Positions 15,488 through 24,204 of a stretch of 64,000 nucleotides of DNA are shown piece after piece. Source of the DNA: Allomuricauda sp. NBRC 101325 (GTDB taxonomy: Bacteria; Bacteroidota; Bacteroidia; Flavobacteriales; Flavobacteriaceae); the NCBI RefSeq assembly GCF_030268205.1, contig NZ_BSQF01000001.1, positions 1,408,649 to 1,472,648 on the forward strand, read 5' to 3'. The position numbers and the translations under genes were made by a program. Position 1 is the stretch's first letter; each line of letters begins with the position of its first letter. Under the pieces are notes generated by a model, which was given only the letters and a program-made list of their open reading frames with translations, did not search any database and had not been told where the DNA came from.

Positions 15488-17092
15488 TTACTTCTGGTTC
15501 ACTAATGCCATCAAATCCACATCGTTACCCAATAAAACTTGATTACTATCTATTCTTCCGTCCATAGGACCGTTTTCCAATTTTAGTACACCACGGGGAC
15601 AAACTGCTGAACAGATTCCACAACCCACACAACTGGCACGGACAATATTTTCCCCTTTTTGGGCGTAGGCACGTACATCGATTCCCATTTCGCAATAGGT
15701 GGAGCAATTGCCACAAGAAATACACTGTCCGCCATTGGTAGTGATTCTAAATCGAGAGAACAATTTTTGTTGAATTCCCATAATTGCAGCCATAGGACAT
15801 CCGAATCGACACCAGACACGACTTCCAAAAATGGGATAAAATCCTGTTCCGATAACCCCTGAAAAAATACTTCCAATTAAGAATGAATAGGTTTTTCGTA
15901 GCGTTTCGGATTTAAACAAAAACACATAGCCATCACCACTAAAAAAATGGAAACCAATCAAAGCCATGATGATCACAAAGTAGCCGATGGCCCCATATTG
16001 GGCATCTTTTTGAAGTTGCTTTCTTTTAAAAATCATTATCCAGCCAAAAACCAAAGTCAGTAACGAGGCCACCCCAATCAAAAATGTGCTTTTGGTCAAC
16101 CAATATTTACTGGTGTCTTTACCGAGATAGGAATAAATGACCGCGGTGGTCATTAGGGTTACAAAAACCACAACACTGTGCACCACCCAGCGCTCAATTT
16201 TCCATGCTTTAACGGATTTGTCGCTTAATTGTCGAAAAGCATCACCTGCTGTTTCAGCAAGTCCACCACAACCGCACACCCAAGAGCAGTACCATCGTTT
16301 TCCATATTTATAGGTAAGGAAAGGAGTTATGATAAAAACCGAGGCAATGGCGAAAATCAATAGGGCGAAACCAATATTTCCTGAACTTAAAAACATTTTG
16401 ATTCGGTACCCCTCAAAATTGTAATAGTTGAGCGGCCAAATACTTTTTAGATCATAATAAGGAAGGCTTCCTCCATTTAAAATTTGATGTCCGTTTAAAC
16501 GGGCCATCACTTCTGGAATAATGAAGGCGAATGCCGTCTGAAAAAACATCACACTCAATGTTCGCAATCGCTCGTAACGATTATGCCGGTACTTCCACAA
16601 AAATTTGATGCCGAAAACCAGAATCGCCACGGTGTAAAGCGTGCCATAAACAAACCATTGACTGGCTGGATTGCCATTCAATAATTTGCTCAAAGGGTCA
16701 AAAAGTGATATGACTCCCTTATTTTCTCCTTCGTTGGCCAATCCCAAGTATTCTGGATAAAAATAAAGTACAATGTAAAATCCTGTGAGGGCCAAACCTG
16801 TCATCCACCCCAAAAGACCACGGCTCGAAATGGATTTGAACCAAACCCCATCGTTTTTAATCCCGGGTAATTTGTTCGCATAAGCATCCCAAGAATACCA
16901 AAGCGTACCCGCCGAAATGGCCAACATAGAAATGGTAAGCCAAAGGCTTTTATCGGGGAAGGATGCATTAAAGAGGGCCAATACTAAAATTCCCATTCCG
17001 CCCATGCCCAAAACCACGGCCAATTTTTGGTTCAAACTTAAACTTGCTGGCGGTTGCCCGGTAAGGGCCATACTTTTATCTACAGTGCTCAT
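15488..17092 (-). CDS. Membrane 4Fe-4S electron-transfer protein (NosR/CcoG-like)
   Basis: A 534-residue membrane protein with about ten hydrophobic segments and two kinds of Cys cluster. VCGCGG (near residue 270) and WCRFGCP (near 427) are the CxxxCP-type loops of the NosR/NapH/RdxA family. The C-terminus has two ferredoxin motifs, CISCGNCSTYC and CVGCGICSAVCP (about 455-495), for two 4Fe-4S clusters. It probably moves electrons between the membrane and a soluble partner. The FAD oxidoreductase gene just upstream (stop 4 bp before its start) is the natural partner. No nitrous oxide reductase genes are nearby. Confidence 0.88.
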   Translation of the reverse strand: MSTVDKSMALTGQPPASLSLNQKLAVVLGMGGMGILVLALFNASFPDKSLWLTISMLAISAGTLWYSWDAYANKLPGIKNDGVWFKSISSRGLLGWMTGLALTGFYIVLYFYPEYLGLANEGENKGVISLFDPLSKLLNGNPASQWFVYGTLYTVAILVFGIKFLWKYRHNRYERLRTLSVMFFQTAFAFIIPEVMARLNGHQILNGGSLPYYDLKSIWPLNYYNFEGYRIKMFLSSGNIGFALLIFAIASVFIITPFLTYKYGKRWYCSWVCGCGGLAETAGDAFRQLSDKSVKAWKIERWVVHSVVVFVTLMTTAVIYSYLGKDTSKYWLTKSTFLIGVASLLTLVFGWIMIFKRKQLQKDAQYGAIGYFVIIMALIGFHFFSGDGYVFLFKSETLRKTYSFLIGSIFSGVIGTGFYPIFGSRVWCRFGCPMAAIMGIQQKLFSRFRITTNGGQCISCGNCSTYCEMGIDVRAYAQKGENIVRASCVGCGICSAVCPRGVLKLENGPMDGRIDSNQVLLGNDVDLMALVNQK

Positions 17093-17096
17093 AGGC

Positions 17097-18446
17097 TTAA
17101 TTGAACTGGAATATTCGTTTTAAATTTTTCTTTTTGGGGTGGATGGATTTTCCAAATGTAGAATTGTAATGAGATACAATTTCTAATTCATATGGTTTGT
17201 AGAATTCAGGGTCAAAATTGGCGTCGACCAAATGTTCCAACACAAAATCAATGGATTTATTTTCGGATAACCATCGATCAAAAATTTCATGTCGCATGCG
17301 AATTCCCAATGTGTTGATGCCCAAAAAAGTTTGAGATGCCGCGTCAAAAGCGAGGGTTATGCATATTTTTTCTTTGGGATGTCGCCAATGAAAATGTATT
17401 TCGTTATCCTCCTTGCGTCTTTCGGAAAGCACCCAACCATAGGTTTGGTATTCAATATCAAAAAACTTGGCCGAATTGAACCAATGTCCCGGTTTGTATT
17501 CCTTTGGGTTGCCACAAATGGTCTGGGCCACTGTTTCGCCCATCATGCGCCCGGTGTACCAAACGGCTTCCACCGATTTACGGTTGCCGATAGCTTCATG
17601 TTGTTCGGCACAGTCCCCGATGGCGTAAATATTTTTGATGTTGGTCTCAAGGAATCGGTTCACTTTTACGCCCTTTCCTGTTTCAATGCCTGAATTTTTA
17701 AGAAAATCGATATTCGGGCTAACTCCAGTAGTGAGTCCAACAAAGTTGCATGGAATTTCCTCCCCAGTTTCTTTTATGATGATGGATTTTACCTTTCCAT
17801 TTTCATCAGGTACAATTTTATCTAACGAATTATTGAGGCGTAGATCCACATGATGCTCAAAAATATGCTCATTGATCATTTGGGAATCCCCTTCAGGCAG
17901 TACGCCGTTCCAGAAACTGCTTTCCCTTACCAAAAAAGTCACTGGGATATTTCGGGTTCGGAGCATTTCCACCATTTCAATGCCGATGAGACCACCACCG
18001 ACTACCACGGCCCTTTTACAAATCTTGTTATTGGGAGCAAATTCTTCCATCGACTCCAAATCTTGTTTGGAATAAAGGCCTTGAACCCCCTCTAAATCTT
18101 CACCTGGCCATCCAAATTTATTGGGTTTGGATCCTGTAGCTATGATCAATTGATCATATGGGATTTCTTTTTGGTCCGATGTGATGACCATCTGATTTTG
18201 GGAATCAATTTTTGAGACAAAACCTTTTACCAGATCAATTCGGTTCTTTTTCCAAAACCCTTTTTCATATGGTTGGGTATGTTCAAATTTCATGTGGCCC
18301 ATGTACACGTACATCAAAGCAGTCCTGGAGAAAAAATAATCACTTTCCGCAGAAATTATCGTAATCCTTTTGTCCGAAAGTTTGCGGATATGTCTAGCAG
18401 CCGTAACACCTGCGATTCCATTACCAATAATTACAATGTGTTCCAT
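17097..18446 (-). CDS. FAD-dependent pyridine nucleotide oxidoreductase
   Basis: A 449-residue two-dinucleotide-fold reductase. The FAD motif IIGNGIAGVTAARH is at residues 5-18, the NAD(P) motif VVGGGLIGIEMVE near 150-162, and the second FAD motif IYAIGDCAEQ near 270. No CxxC or CxxxxC redox disulfide is visible next to the FAD site, so it fits the rubredoxin/ferredoxin or nitrite-reductase-like reductase class. Together with the membrane iron-sulfur protein it likely forms an NAD(P)H-linked electron path. Confidence 0.88.
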   Translation of the reverse strand: MEHIVIIGNGIAGVTAARHIRKLSDKRITIISAESDYFFSRTALMYVYMGHMKFEHTQPYEKGFWKKNRIDLVKGFVSKIDSQNQMVITSDQKEIPYDQLIIATGSKPNKFGWPGEDLEGVQGLYSKQDLESMEEFAPNNKICKRAVVVGGGLIGIEMVEMLRTRNIPVTFLVRESSFWNGVLPEGDSQMINEHIFEHHVDLRLNNSLDKIVPDENGKVKSIIIKETGEEIPCNFVGLTTGVSPNIDFLKNSGIETGKGVKVNRFLETNIKNIYAIGDCAEQHEAIGNRKSVEAVWYTGRMMGETVAQTICGNPKEYKPGHWFNSAKFFDIEYQTYGWVLSERRKEDNEIHFHWRHPKEKICITLAFDAASQTFLGINTLGIRMRHEIFDRWLSENKSIDFVLEHLVDANFDPEFYKPYELEIVSHYNSTFGKSIHPKKKNLKRIFQFN

Positions 18447-18573
18447 GGGTTTGATTCAATACTGGTTTCAGTCGTACTAAAGTAAAAGAACTTAATCCAT
18501 TGCCATAATTTAGAAGGATTTTAATATAGTTGACACCATTTTTAATGTATTTTAGGATGGTATTAAGTTGGTT

Positions 18574-19587
18574 ATGAAGAAATTAATTTGGGTTTTATCC
18601 TTTATTGTTTTATCCTGTACATCCCCAAAACCTGAAAAGGTAAATGGGATCAGTTTTGTGGGTTCCCGTGAAGAAGTGGCTCAGGTGCATGTAAATCCCG
18701 TATTGGACATTCATGCCAATTATGCCGCAATAATGCCTTATGGATTTATTAGGGATGCAGAATCGCCCGAACTTGTTTTTAACACGGACCGACAATGGTT
18801 TGGGGAACGCAGGGAAGGCTGCATGCAATACATCAAAACCCTTCATGAAAATGGGGTCAAAGTGATGTTGAAACCCCAACTTTGGATTTGGCGCGGAGCA
18901 TTTACAGGACATATGGTCATGAAATCCGACGAAGAATGGCAGAAATTTGAAGAATCCTATGCCGAATTTATTTTATTGTACGCCAAATTGGCCCAAGAAA
19001 CCCAAACCGATATTTTTTGTATTGGAACCGAATTGGAAGCCTTTGTTAAGAACCGTCCTAAATTTTGGGACCAATTGATCACTGAGGTAAGACAGGTTTA
19101 CCAAGGTAAAATTACCTATGCAGCCAATTGGGACGAGTATGATGAAACCCCCTTTTGGAACCAATTGGATTATATCGGGGTAAATGCCTACTTCCCCCTT
19201 ACCGATGAAAAAGACCCCTCCATACAGGCCTTGAAAGAAGGTTGGAAACCATGGAAATCCAAACTTCAAACTTTGGTGGAAAAAGAGAACAAACCAATGT
19301 TGTTCACTGAGTTTGGCTACCGAAGTATGGATTATACGGGTAAAAAGCCATGGTTGGTTGATCGTGGTGAAATGAATGTGAACCTTCAGGCCCAAGCCGA
19401 TGCCATACAAGTGATTTTTGATGAATTTTGGAGCGAGGAATGGTTTGCCGGTGGATTTCTATGGAAATGGTTTATTGATCACGAAGAGGTCGGTGGTCAT
19501 GCCGATAATCGGTTTACGCCTCAAAACAAACCCGCCGAGTTGGTGGTTCGCAATCACTTTGCACAAGGCAAAAGGACTGGCAGTTAA
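18574..19587 (+). CDS. Lipoprotein glycoside hydrolase, GH113-like
   Basis: Starts at ATG 18574 (an in-frame TTG 6 bp earlier is less likely). The N-terminus has a lipobox ending SFIVLSC, so it is probably a surface or periplasmic lipoprotein. The TIM-barrel shows an acid/base Glu in CIGTELE near residue 150 and a nucleophile Glu in LFTEFGY near 245, plus a substrate-cleft LWIWRG block, matching GH113 enzymes (beta-mannanase family). It could act on mannan-like polysaccharide; the family call is from memory. It is divergent from the FAD reductase. Confidence 0.85.
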   Translation: MKKLIWVLSFIVLSCTSPKPEKVNGISFVGSREEVAQVHVNPVLDIHANYAAIMPYGFIRDAESPELVFNTDRQWFGERREGCMQYIKTLHENGVKVMLKPQLWIWRGAFTGHMVMKSDEEWQKFEESYAEFILLYAKLAQETQTDIFCIGTELEAFVKNRPKFWDQLITEVRQVYQGKITYAANWDEYDETPFWNQLDYIGVNAYFPLTDEKDPSIQALKEGWKPWKSKLQTLVEKENKPMLFTEFGYRSMDYTGKKPWLVDRGEMNVNLQAQADAIQVIFDEFWSEEWFAGGFLWKWFIDHEEVGGHADNRFTPQNKPAELVVRNHFAQGKRTGS

Positions 19588-19686
19588 TAAGTTGTCCTGT
19601 TTTGTGGGAAAAATTCCCAGTCCTCTTTAACATGGTCTCTATTTTTTCTTCATATTTGTAGTGCATCCCACCCAAAATTTACATCT

Positions 19687-20607
19687 ATGAAGTTTGTATT
19701 TTCCCTTTTCCTTTGGGTTTGGGCCTGCTTTACTATTACTGCACAAGAAAATTTTTATTGGGTTACCGCAGAACAAGGGGATGGCATTTTTTCCCTTTTA
19801 AGAAAGCAGGGTTTGGACCCCGCGAAGCATTATAAGGATTTCCTTGAGTTGAACAAGGAAGGTTTAAATAATGGCAGTGCATTAAAAATTGGTGTAGACT
19901 ACAAAGTGCCTGTTTCTCAAGATTCATTTAAAAAAACAGGAGTTGTGGTGCAATCGGAAGAGAATGTGGAAGCTCCCATTTTTGATAAGGAATTGGGAAA
20001 AATGTCCCTAAAGAGTGAAACACTTAAGGAAGCGGTGTATTACCTGATAGCCGAGACGAGTGAATTGGGCGATGAAAATTTTGTTCAGGATATTGCCAAA
20101 AGTGTGGCTGCCGATTTAATGACCAATGGCGCCCAGGTCTACATTATGGATAAAATAGATGCAAGTGACACCTCCTTGTCCGAAACCCAAAAAATGGGTT
20201 CTTACATTGAGACCATTAATAAAAAATACTTGCAGAACAGTGGTAAATATCAAAGGGTATTGATCATTAGGGCCGATAACAAAGTGGAGAAAAGAAACAT
20301 GAACGTTGCTGTTTATCACTACAATAAGAGTGAGCAAGGCCAGCGTTTTGCCGATAACATTCAGAATGTTTTCGAAAAAAACAGTGTTTCCAATATCTCC
20401 TCAACCAAAGCGGAAAGAGTGTTCACGGATAAATCCAGTTTGTATCTGGCTCGGAACATCCTTCCTGCCATAAGTTTGATTACCCTTGATGACGATGCAA
20501 AAACGGCACAAGAAAAAATATCATTAAAAACGGATAAACAAAAGTTGGCAAGTTTATTGAGCAATGGTATTATGAATGATTATGTTGATTTAGAAATTGA
20601 AAATTAA
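19687..20607 (+). CDS. Degenerate amidase-like secreted protein (pseudo-amidase)
   Basis: A 306-residue secreted protein (signal peptide to about residue 20), clearly homologous to the next gene along its length. Both begin after the signal with VTAEQGDG and share the VYYLI, NGAQV/HGAEV and GKYQR blocks. The zinc-binding His in SGHGG of the partner is missing (ETSEL), the second His is replaced (RADN versus THVD), and the catalytic Glu (EIGN) is TLDD here. Three of four catalytic positions are therefore lost. The short N-terminal domain has a LysM-like look. Likely a binding or regulatory partner rather than an enzyme. The next start follows directly after its stop. Confidence 0.8.
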   Translation: MKFVFSLFLWVWACFTITAQENFYWVTAEQGDGIFSLLRKQGLDPAKHYKDFLELNKEGLNNGSALKIGVDYKVPVSQDSFKKTGVVVQSEENVEAPIFDKELGKMSLKSETLKEAVYYLIAETSELGDENFVQDIAKSVAADLMTNGAQVYIMDKIDASDTSLSETQKMGSYIETINKKYLQNSGKYQRVLIIRADNKVEKRNMNVAVYHYNKSEQGQRFADNIQNVFEKNSVSNISSTKAERVFTDKSSLYLARNILPAISLITLDDDAKTAQEKISLKTDKQKLASLLSNGIMNDYVDLEIEN

Positions 20608-21636
20608 ATGAACCCCCATTTTCATACTTTTTTTACTTTTTTTCTTTGTTTGATTTGGTTGCCGACCAATTTTTTGGCCCAAGAATCGTTGTCCGAAGTT
20701 ACCGCCGAACAAGGGGACGGGGTGTATTCACTACTTCGAAGACATGGGGTAAGCCCAACCAAATATTATAATCAATTTGTGGAATTGAATGCGGAAAACT
20801 TAGGTTCCGATGAAGCTTTATATGTTGGTCGTACCTATGTTTTGCCCGACACCTTGGTTAATAAAAAGGTGGAAACGGAAATTCTTCGCCCTTCCTATCC
20901 CATTTTCGGAAAGGATTTTGCCCATGTGGATACGGTAAGCAATCGTTTGGATGACACGGTGTATTACTTGATTTCAGGTCATGGTGGACCAGACCCGGGC
21001 GCGGTTGAAAAATACGGTGGGAAATTGATTGCCGAGGATGAATATGCCTATGATGTTACCTTGCGATTGGCTCGTGAATTAATTTCGCACGGGGCCGAAG
21101 TACATATCATTGTTCAGGATGAAAACGATGGCATTCGAGACACAAGGGTTTTGGAATTGGATACGGATGAAACGGTAGGTTCCGAAGCAATTCCATTGGG
21201 GCAATTGGCACGTTTGAAACAACGAACCGAAGCCGTAAATCAACTGTACCATGCGAATAGGGGCAAATACCAACGCTTATTGGTGACCCATGTGGATAGT
21301 CGAAGCAAAGGAACCAATATCGATGTGTTCTTTTACCATCATGAAAAGAGCAAAAATGGAAAACAACTCGCAGAGAGCATCCATCAAACCTTTATGCGGA
21401 AGTACAAAAAATTCCAACCCAATCGACTTTACAATGGTTCCTTCAGTGATCGAAGTGGTTTATATGTGGTCAAAAATACTTTACCAGCAGTGGCCTATAT
21501 CGAAATTGGAAACATACGCAGTCAAAAAGACCAGCGTAGAATCTTAGATCCAGATAACAGACAGGCTTTGGCCAAATGGATTTCCGAAGGGATTCTTTTG
21601 GACTACGAAACCTCAAATTCTGCCATAGCAAAATAA
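20608..21636 (+). CDS. N-acetylmuramoyl-L-alanine amidase-like protein
   Basis: A 342-residue secreted amidase_3-like protein with a signal peptide, a short LysM-like N-terminal part (about residues 28-85) and a catalytic domain. Candidate zinc ligands and catalytic residues are His in SGHGGPDPGA (near 124), Glu in AEDEYAYD (near 143), His in VTHVDS (near 227) and Glu in YIEIGNI (near 298). It would cleave the amide between muramic acid and the stem peptide. It forms a tandem with a degenerate paralog just upstream and ends 11 bp from the convergent arsM. Confidence 0.85.
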   Translation: MNPHFHTFFTFFLCLIWLPTNFLAQESLSEVTAEQGDGVYSLLRRHGVSPTKYYNQFVELNAENLGSDEALYVGRTYVLPDTLVNKKVETEILRPSYPIFGKDFAHVDTVSNRLDDTVYYLISGHGGPDPGAVEKYGGKLIAEDEYAYDVTLRLARELISHGAEVHIIVQDENDGIRDTRVLELDTDETVGSEAIPLGQLARLKQRTEAVNQLYHANRGKYQRLLVTHVDSRSKGTNIDVFFYHHEKSKNGKQLAESIHQTFMRKYKKFQPNRLYNGSFSDRSGLYVVKNTLPAVAYIEIGNIRSQKDQRRILDPDNRQALAKWISEGILLDYETSNSAIAK

Positions 21637-21647
21637 TAGGGGGAGCG

Positions 21648-22613
21648 TTAACAACACCCTCCGCCATTATAGTGCCAAGTGCTCTCACTTATAAAAATTT
21701 CATCGGAAACTTGTGCTAGTGCCGCAGCGGTTTTGTCGCAAACGGCCAAAGGTTGGTTTTGGATCAAAACATGGCCTTTTTTATCATCCAAGTATTCCTC
21801 CTTACCAAAATAAATGGCTGTTTTTCCCGTAAACATGCACGGACCATCTTCTGGCATTGGGTCCTTAATGGCAGCAATTTCAACCGATTCAATGTGGATA
21901 AGTTCGTCCGTAGGATAATGGTTGGGCGATAGTATCCGATACGACCTTTTTCCTCTGATTTCGATAGTGCCAAAACCTGCATCGGTCAAGACTTTTACAT
22001 AATCCTTTAAGGGAATACTTCCACTAAGGCATTGTGCACGAAGACGGTCATCGTTTCGAAGCACATCGCTCATGGGTTGCTCACAAATTGGGTCGCTCAT
22101 TACCAATCTTCCGTGTGGTTTTAAAACGCGATACATTTCGGAAACGGCCTTTTTAAGATCTTCCATTTTAAAAATATTGAAAAGGCAGTTCTGTGCCGCC
22201 ACATCAATACTTTCATCTTCAACGGGGAGGTTAAGGGCATCTCCCTTGACCAAATTCACAAAATCACTTTTAAACCAGTCGTTTTCCTGTTCGGCAACTT
22301 TAAAATTCTTGCGGGAAGCTTCCAACATTTCATCCACGGAATCCACACCGATTACCCCATTTTGCTGTCTGGAGAAATATGAAAATTGAAGCAGTTCCAT
22401 GCCACCTCCAACACCAACATATAATATTTTGGGATTGTTCACCAGGTCTTGGGCAGAAACGGTGCTTCCACAACCATAGTTCATGTCCAACATAATTTGT
22501 GGAATGGAAAGTCCGGGAAATTGCCAAACGGGATTGGTGGTACAGCACAATCCAACATCGGGGGTCAAGGCAGCTTCCTTATATAAATCTTGGGTGGCAT
22601 CTAAATAGCTCAT
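21648..22613 (-). CDS. arsM: Arsenosugar-type arsenite methyltransferase
   Basis: A 321-residue SAM-dependent methyltransferase of the ArsM type. The SAM motif is ILYVGVGGGMELL near residues 63-75. Cysteines expected for As(III) binding are present (CC near 23, C in NYGCGS, C in AQNCLFN, C in PICEQP), and the protein ends with GGGCC. It overlaps the phosphorylase gene by 4 bp. The TIGR04282-type glycosyltransferase in the same operon supports arsenosugar synthesis. The radical-SAM partner ArsS is not in this window. Confidence 0.88.
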   Translation of the reverse strand: MSYLDATQDLYKEAALTPDVGLCCTTNPVWQFPGLSIPQIMLDMNYGCGSTVSAQDLVNNPKILYVGVGGGMELLQFSYFSRQQNGVIGVDSVDEMLEASRKNFKVAEQENDWFKSDFVNLVKGDALNLPVEDESIDVAAQNCLFNIFKMEDLKKAVSEMYRVLKPHGRLVMSDPICEQPMSDVLRNDDRLRAQCLSGSIPLKDYVKVLTDAGFGTIEIRGKRSYRILSPNHYPTDELIHIESVEIAAIKDPMPEDGPCMFTGKTAIYFGKEEYLDDKKGHVLIQNQPLAVCDKTAAALAQVSDEIFISESTWHYNGGGCC

Positions 22614-23425
22614 ATTTCTTTGATTAATTCTGTGAACAATTTGATCATTTTGGGCTCGGTCTGGGCTGCAATATCCAAAATCTCTTGAATATTAACAGGT
22701 TCCAAGTTATCGGGATCGCATTCATCCGTTAAAACGGAGACCGCGACAATGGGTAGTCGTAAATGATTGGCCACAATTACTTCGGGTACAGTACTCATTC
22801 CAACGGCGTCTGCTCCAAGGGTTTTGATCATGCGGTATTCGGCCTTGGTTTCCAATTGGGGTCCCACAACCGAGGCATACACCCCTTTTTGGAGTGAAAT
22901 CCCTTCTTTTTGGGCAATTTTCTCCATTTTGTTGCGCATATCCACATCATAGGGCTCGCTCATATCTACAAAGCGGTTGCCGAATTGGGATACATTTTTA
23001 AAGGCTAAGGGCGATCCACCTTGCAAATTGATGTGGTCTTCGATCAACATAATATCTCCCTTTTTAAAGTTGAGGTTCACTGCTCCAGCGGCGTTGGAAA
23101 CAAATAGTTTTTGAATGCCCAATTGGTGCATCACGCGAATGGGATAGGTAATATCGACAAAATCGTAGCCTTCGTACAAATGGAACCGACCTTGCATGAC
23201 CACTGCTTTTTTACCTTCAATGGTTCCGTAGATCAACTTACCTGTGTGAAACTCCACCGTGGCCAAAGGAAAGTGTGGGATGTGGTTGTAATGGGCTTCA
23301 ATGGGATTTTCAATATTGTCTATCAATTGCCCCAGCCCCGTTCCTAGAACTATACCTATTTCCGGGGTTTCAAATCCTCGTTTTTTCAAATATTCAACGG
23401 ATTCGTTCAACTGTTCTTGTGTCAT
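22610..23425 (-). CDS. Purine nucleoside phosphorylase, arsenosugar operon
   Basis: A 271-residue trimeric PNP-I family enzyme: GIVLGTGLG near residue 25, phosphate/ribose contacts in RFHLYEGY, NAAGAVN and VGPQLETKAE, and the GMSTVPE site. It phosphorolyses inosine/guanosine-type nucleosides. In this operon, with 4-bp overlaps on both sides, it may instead release adenine from the 5'-deoxy-5'-dimethylarsinoyl adenosine intermediate, as proposed for arsenosugar pathways. A general salvage role is also possible. Confidence 0.9.
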   Translation of the reverse strand: MTQEQLNESVEYLKKRGFETPEIGIVLGTGLGQLIDNIENPIEAHYNHIPHFPLATVEFHTGKLIYGTIEGKKAVVMQGRFHLYEGYDFVDITYPIRVMHQLGIQKLFVSNAAGAVNLNFKKGDIMLIEDHINLQGGSPLAFKNVSQFGNRFVDMSEPYDVDMRNKMEKIAQKEGISLQKGVYASVVGPQLETKAEYRMIKTLGADAVGMSTVPEVIVANHLRLPIVAVSVLTDECDPDNLEPVNIQEILDIAAQTEPKMIKLFTELIKEI

Positions 23426-24039
23426 TCTTTTATATGTTTTAAAAAAGGCTCGAACACCTTTATATCTTTTATGTCTTCGTAGTAATCTATGTCGTTTTTT
23501 ACTTCTAAAAGTGACACCGTATCATTTGAAATATCTTTTAAGGTATCTTCCAAAACTGTATCCGTGCCCCATGCTTTATGTTGAAACAATGCTTCTTTTA
23601 GCGTTTTCATGCCCAAAAGGTAATAGCCGCCATCTTCCGCAGGACCCACCACAAAATCGTGATTGTCCAGTTGGGCAAAAGCTTCTTCCAAATCAGATTG
23701 TGTCAGGTGGTACATATCACTTCCAATGATGATCACATTATCAAACCCGGCATTGAATCCTTCGGAAAATGCATGTTGCATGCGCTCGCCCAAATCGGTT
23801 CCTTTTTGGAGCCTTTTACCATAAATGCTGTTGTCCCAAAGATCATCTTTCCAAATCTCTTCGGAATAAAACACCCATTTTTCAACAGCTAAGGCTTTGG
23901 TGAAATCCACCGTTCGCTGCAATAGGAATTTATAGATTTCCAAAGCAGCTTCATCGCCAACTTTGGCTGCGAGTCGGGTTTTGCATTTACCAAGTTCAGG
24001 ATTTCGGGTAAGGATTAAAAGTAGGTTCTTTTTCAACAC
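23422..24039 (-). CDS. TIGR04282-type glycosyltransferase (arsenosugar family)
   Basis: A 205-residue GT-A fold protein: LILTRNPELGKCKTRLA at the N-terminus, GSDMYHLT near residue 98 as the metal site, and GPAEDGGYYLLG near 128. These are the signatures of the DUF2064/TIGR04282 family found next to arsM. It likely joins the dimethylarsinoyl sugar to an acceptor, but this is inferred from context. It is the first gene of a three-gene operon and starts with a GTG at 24039. Confidence 0.85.
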   Translation of the reverse strand: MLKKNLLLILTRNPELGKCKTRLAAKVGDEAALEIYKFLLQRTVDFTKALAVEKWVFYSEEIWKDDLWDNSIYGKRLQKGTDLGERMQHAFSEGFNAGFDNVIIIGSDMYHLTQSDLEEAFAQLDNHDFVVGPAEDGGYYLLGMKTLKEALFQHKAWGTDTVLEDTLKDISNDTVSLLEVKNDIDYYEDIKDIKVFEPFLKHIKE

Positions 24040-24204
24040 ATTTGTTTTTTGAAAGGGTTCGCCAAATGCTGTTTAAAGATAGGTAGATTTTTGATTTCAC
24101 TTGGGCATCTTGGGGTGCTAAAGTTTTTCTAAATAATTCCAGACTGATGAATGTCAGCATTTTGAAATCGTCCAATCCCGATATTTGTGGTTTAACCTGA
24201 ATTC

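Noticed and set aside
19605..19619. TGGGAA-AAA-TTCCCA hairpin after the GH113-like gene
   Set aside because: It lacks a T-run and could be chance in an AT-rich gap; not called as a terminator.
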